Source: Nitrospira sp. (GTDB taxonomy: Bacteria; Nitrospirota; Nitrospiria; Nitrospirales; Nitrospiraceae). From it: DNA of 64,000 nt. Each line of letters begins with the position of its first letter. The first letter of the stretch is position 1. The notes below the pieces were generated by a model. That model had not been told where the DNA came from, searched no databases, and worked only from the letters and a program-made list of their open reading frames with translations. The position numbers and the translations under genes were made by a program. Shown piece after piece: positions 62,081-64,000 of the stretch. The DNA lies in the NCBI GenBank assembly GCA_029194665.1, contig JARFXO010000007.1, forward strand, positions 227,476 through 291,475, given 5' to 3'.

Positions 62081-63886
62081 ATGAGCATGCAACTCTTGCT
62101 GAGAATTGGCTCTTGGCGAACCAAGTGGACCCACGCGATCTCTCTACTCCTCCTCATTGTTATCTGGACGCCATTGGTGCAGGCGGCAGAGGGCAAACGA
62201 GTCGCGTTTGTCGTGGGGATCGGAACCTATGACAACCTCGGGGCTGATAAACAGCTCAGGAATGCCGTCAATGATGCAGAGGGGGTTTCGGCCAAGCTGG
62301 CTGGGATTGGATATCAGGTCACAAAAGCTCCCGATCTGACGCGCTCGGTGTTTAGTGCCAAGTGGCAAAATGTTCTCGATAGTCTGACTAGAGATGACAC
62401 GTTTGTCCTCTACTTTTCCGGACATGGCGTCCAGATAGATGGACAAAACTATCTCTTAATGCGGGATATCCCGTGGATCGAGTATGGTCGGCAAGCCCAA
62501 CTGACCAGGGAGGCGATTAGCCTTAATGAAATTTTGAGCGATCTCACCACCGGCGCCCGCGCCCACCCTAAACAATCAGTCGTGATTCTGGATGCCTGTC
62601 GGAACAACCCTTTAATACCTCCGGGATATAAGGGCATACAAACTGCCTCAGGTCTCGCCAAGCCGTCAGCGACGGAAGGCCTCTTTGTCATTTACTCAGC
62701 GAGCGAGAACAGTGTTTCGCTGGATCGGCTCGCCAATGACAACAATTCAGTCAAGTATTCGGTCTTCACTCGGGCTCTGCTTCCACTACTAACCCAACCC
62801 CTAACGCTGCAAGATCTCAGTGTCGAGCTCAAGAAAAACGTTCTGGCCCTTACGAAAAGAGCACAGCGTCCTACTTACTATGATGGGACTGATGGAGAGC
62901 CGTTTTGTCTTCCTGGCTGCCTCACAGAAGCTGATAAGAGCTCAGTGAGATTTAAGGAAAACCTTACAGCCTCCGTTCATCCTAGCTTGTCGAAAGAACT
63001 CACCGGCAAGGACGGCGCGCCGATGGTGCTGATGCCGGTCGGCAGCTTTCAAATGGGGAGCACGAAAGACGAGGTGGACCGCGCGATCCAGACCTGTGTC
63101 AACGAGTATAAGAAAGACCAGCAGACCTGCGAAGACTGGTACAAAGGAGAACTTCCTCGGCACCAGGTCTCGCTCGACGCGTTCTATTTCGATAAGTACG
63201 AAGTGACGAACCGGCTGTTCCAACGGTTCGTGCAGGAAACCGGCTATCGAACTACAGCTGAGGAGAAAGGCAGCGCGTGGGCCTTTGTCGAAGGCAAGGG
63301 CTGGGAAGAGGTCAAGGGGGCCAATTGGCAAAAGCCGGAGGCCGGCGCGACCGTCTTGGCATCGAACCGGACGGAACATCCGGTGGTCGCGGTTTCGTGG
63401 GACGATGCGGTTTCGTTCTGCCGCTGGGCGGGCAAGCGGCTTCCAGCAGAAGCAGAGTTTGAATATGCTATGCGTGCCGGCACCACGACGCAATATTGGT
63501 GGGGGCAAGGGAATCCAGGGACCAGGCGGGTTGAAAATATCGCCGACGAATCAGCAAAGCATCTGCTCAACGTGATTATGAAGGGGTATAACGACGGCGC
63601 CGTGCGCACGGCGCCTGTTGGATCCTATGAGGCCAATCCTTGGGGGCTACATGACATGAGTGGGAACGTGAGGGAGTGGACAGCGGACTGGTATGACGAG
63701 GGCTATTATGGCAAGGGCCCGGAGCGCAATCCAAAGGGACCTTCCAGCGGCCAGTATCGAGTGCTCCGCGGGGGCTCCTGGGCCGATGAACCGGGCTACG
63801 TCCGGTCTGCCTCCCGGGGCAGGGCCATGCCCACGACTCGGCTCGATGGTATCGGGTTCCGTTGCGCCCAGGACATTCCGAACTAA
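62081..63886 (+). CDS. Secreted caspase-like protease fused to an FGE-sulfatase-type domain
   Basis: 601 aa. Signal peptide (cleavage near VQA-AEG). Residues about 36-280: C14-type caspase fold with RVAFVVGIGTYDNLG, catalytic His115 (FSGHGVQ) and Cys173 (ILDACRNNP). Residues about 305-600: formylglycine-generating-enzyme-like domain (MVLMPVGSFQMGSTKDE, VVAVSWDDAVSFCRWAGKRL, DMSGNVREW, RVLRGGSW). No Cys follows the GGSW, so the true FGE active site is absent; a binding role is likely. Target unknown. Stands beside the Tat-exported DUF1353 protein. Confidence 0.93.
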   Translation: MSMQLLLRIGSWRTKWTHAISLLLLIVIWTPLVQAAEGKRVAFVVGIGTYDNLGADKQLRNAVNDAEGVSAKLAGIGYQVTKAPDLTRSVFSAKWQNVLDSLTRDDTFVLYFSGHGVQIDGQNYLLMRDIPWIEYGRQAQLTREAISLNEILSDLTTGARAHPKQSVVILDACRNNPLIPPGYKGIQTASGLAKPSATEGLFVIYSASENSVSLDRLANDNNSVKYSVFTRALLPLLTQPLTLQDLSVELKKNVLALTKRAQRPTYYDGTDGEPFCLPGCLTEADKSSVRFKENLTASVHPSLSKELTGKDGAPMVLMPVGSFQMGSTKDEVDRAIQTCVNEYKKDQQTCEDWYKGELPRHQVSLDAFYFDKYEVTNRLFQRFVQETGYRTTAEEKGSAWAFVEGKGWEEVKGANWQKPEAGATVLASNRTEHPVVAVSWDDAVSFCRWAGKRLPAEAEFEYAMRAGTTTQYWWGQGNPGTRRVENIADESAKHLLNVIMKGYNDGAVRTAPVGSYEANPWGLHDMSGNVREWTADWYDEGYYGKGPERNPKGPSSGQYRVLRGGSWADEPGYVRSASRGRAMPTTRLDGIGFRCAQDIPN

Positions 63887-64000
63887 CCTTTTCACTTTGA
63901 CTCTTTTCCCTTTTCTCCGGGTCTTGGCGCTTATCCGGGACGTGAGATGAATGAACTCTGGTATTGCGCTCCTTATTCTCTGACGCTAATCCGTTCGCCC

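Overview
The window is a gene-dense bacterial chromosome segment of moderately high GC (about 57 percent by eye), with Shine-Dalgarno-led starts, ATG and GTG starts, and no ribosomal marker to fix taxonomy. The gene mix (lipoprotein NirK-type nitrite reductase beside an exported truncated haemoglobin and a monohaem cytochrome c, class III PHA synthase, LptD/Skp outer-membrane genes, sigma-54 regulators, fused MoaD-MoaE, DUF507 pair) suggests a Gram-negative of the Nitrospirota, probably Nitrospira-like. That assignment is inference.

Layout. 0-11.5 kb: a hybrid histidine kinase cut by the left edge, an orphan PxpC/KipA protein, a patatin, and a long minus-strand polyhydroxyalkanoate block (phaA, phaB, a Trp-rich phasin-like gene, phaE, phaC, then a lipoprotein and a lipase), with another phasin-like gene upstream. 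12-20 kb: a beta-barrel protein with a charged repeat insert, a giant alpha/beta-hydrolase/M17-N-like/CHAT-protease fusion, a META-domain protein, an exported trypsin and a second patatin. This is the most unusual neighbourhood. 20-25 kb: a geranylgeranyl-reductase-like flavoprotein, a radical SAM protein, rhodanese, Skp, then a decayed stretch with a HicB-like small gene, a PIN-like remnant and a small secreted repeat protein. 25-37 kb: a porin-like protein, moaC, moaDE fusion, moaA, a nickel/cobalt-type transporter, accD, folC, lptD, trxA and recN, all plus strand.

37-50 kb: a REC-HD-GYP regulator, a sigma-54 two-component pair, a protein carrying the ligand pattern of peptidylglycine monooxygenase copper sites, a SnoaL-like protein, a PP2C phosphatase coupled to a small upstream gene, a cyclophilin-like/DUF507 cluster, a TPR lipoprotein, Bcp peroxiredoxin and another sigma-54 activator with a degenerate receiver. 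50-57.6 kb: cytochrome c, truncated haemoglobin and NirK (a candidate nitrogen-oxide module), queG, an orphan DGQHR (DndB-like) protein, thiE, bioD and an SDR. 57.6-61 kb: a toxin-antitoxin island with a nonsense-interrupted brnT plus intact brnA, Phd/VapC with a palindromic operator, HEPN-MNT, and a deleted, rearranged second copy of brnTA. 61.4-63.9 kb: a Tat-exported DUF1353 protein and a secreted caspase/formylglycine-generating-enzyme-like fusion.

No tRNA, rRNA, CRISPR array, transposase or phage module was seen. Two MITE-like elements with terminal inverted repeats (18.2 and 28.5 kb) and several hairpin terminators were found. Domain names come from motif recognition by eye; no database search was run.
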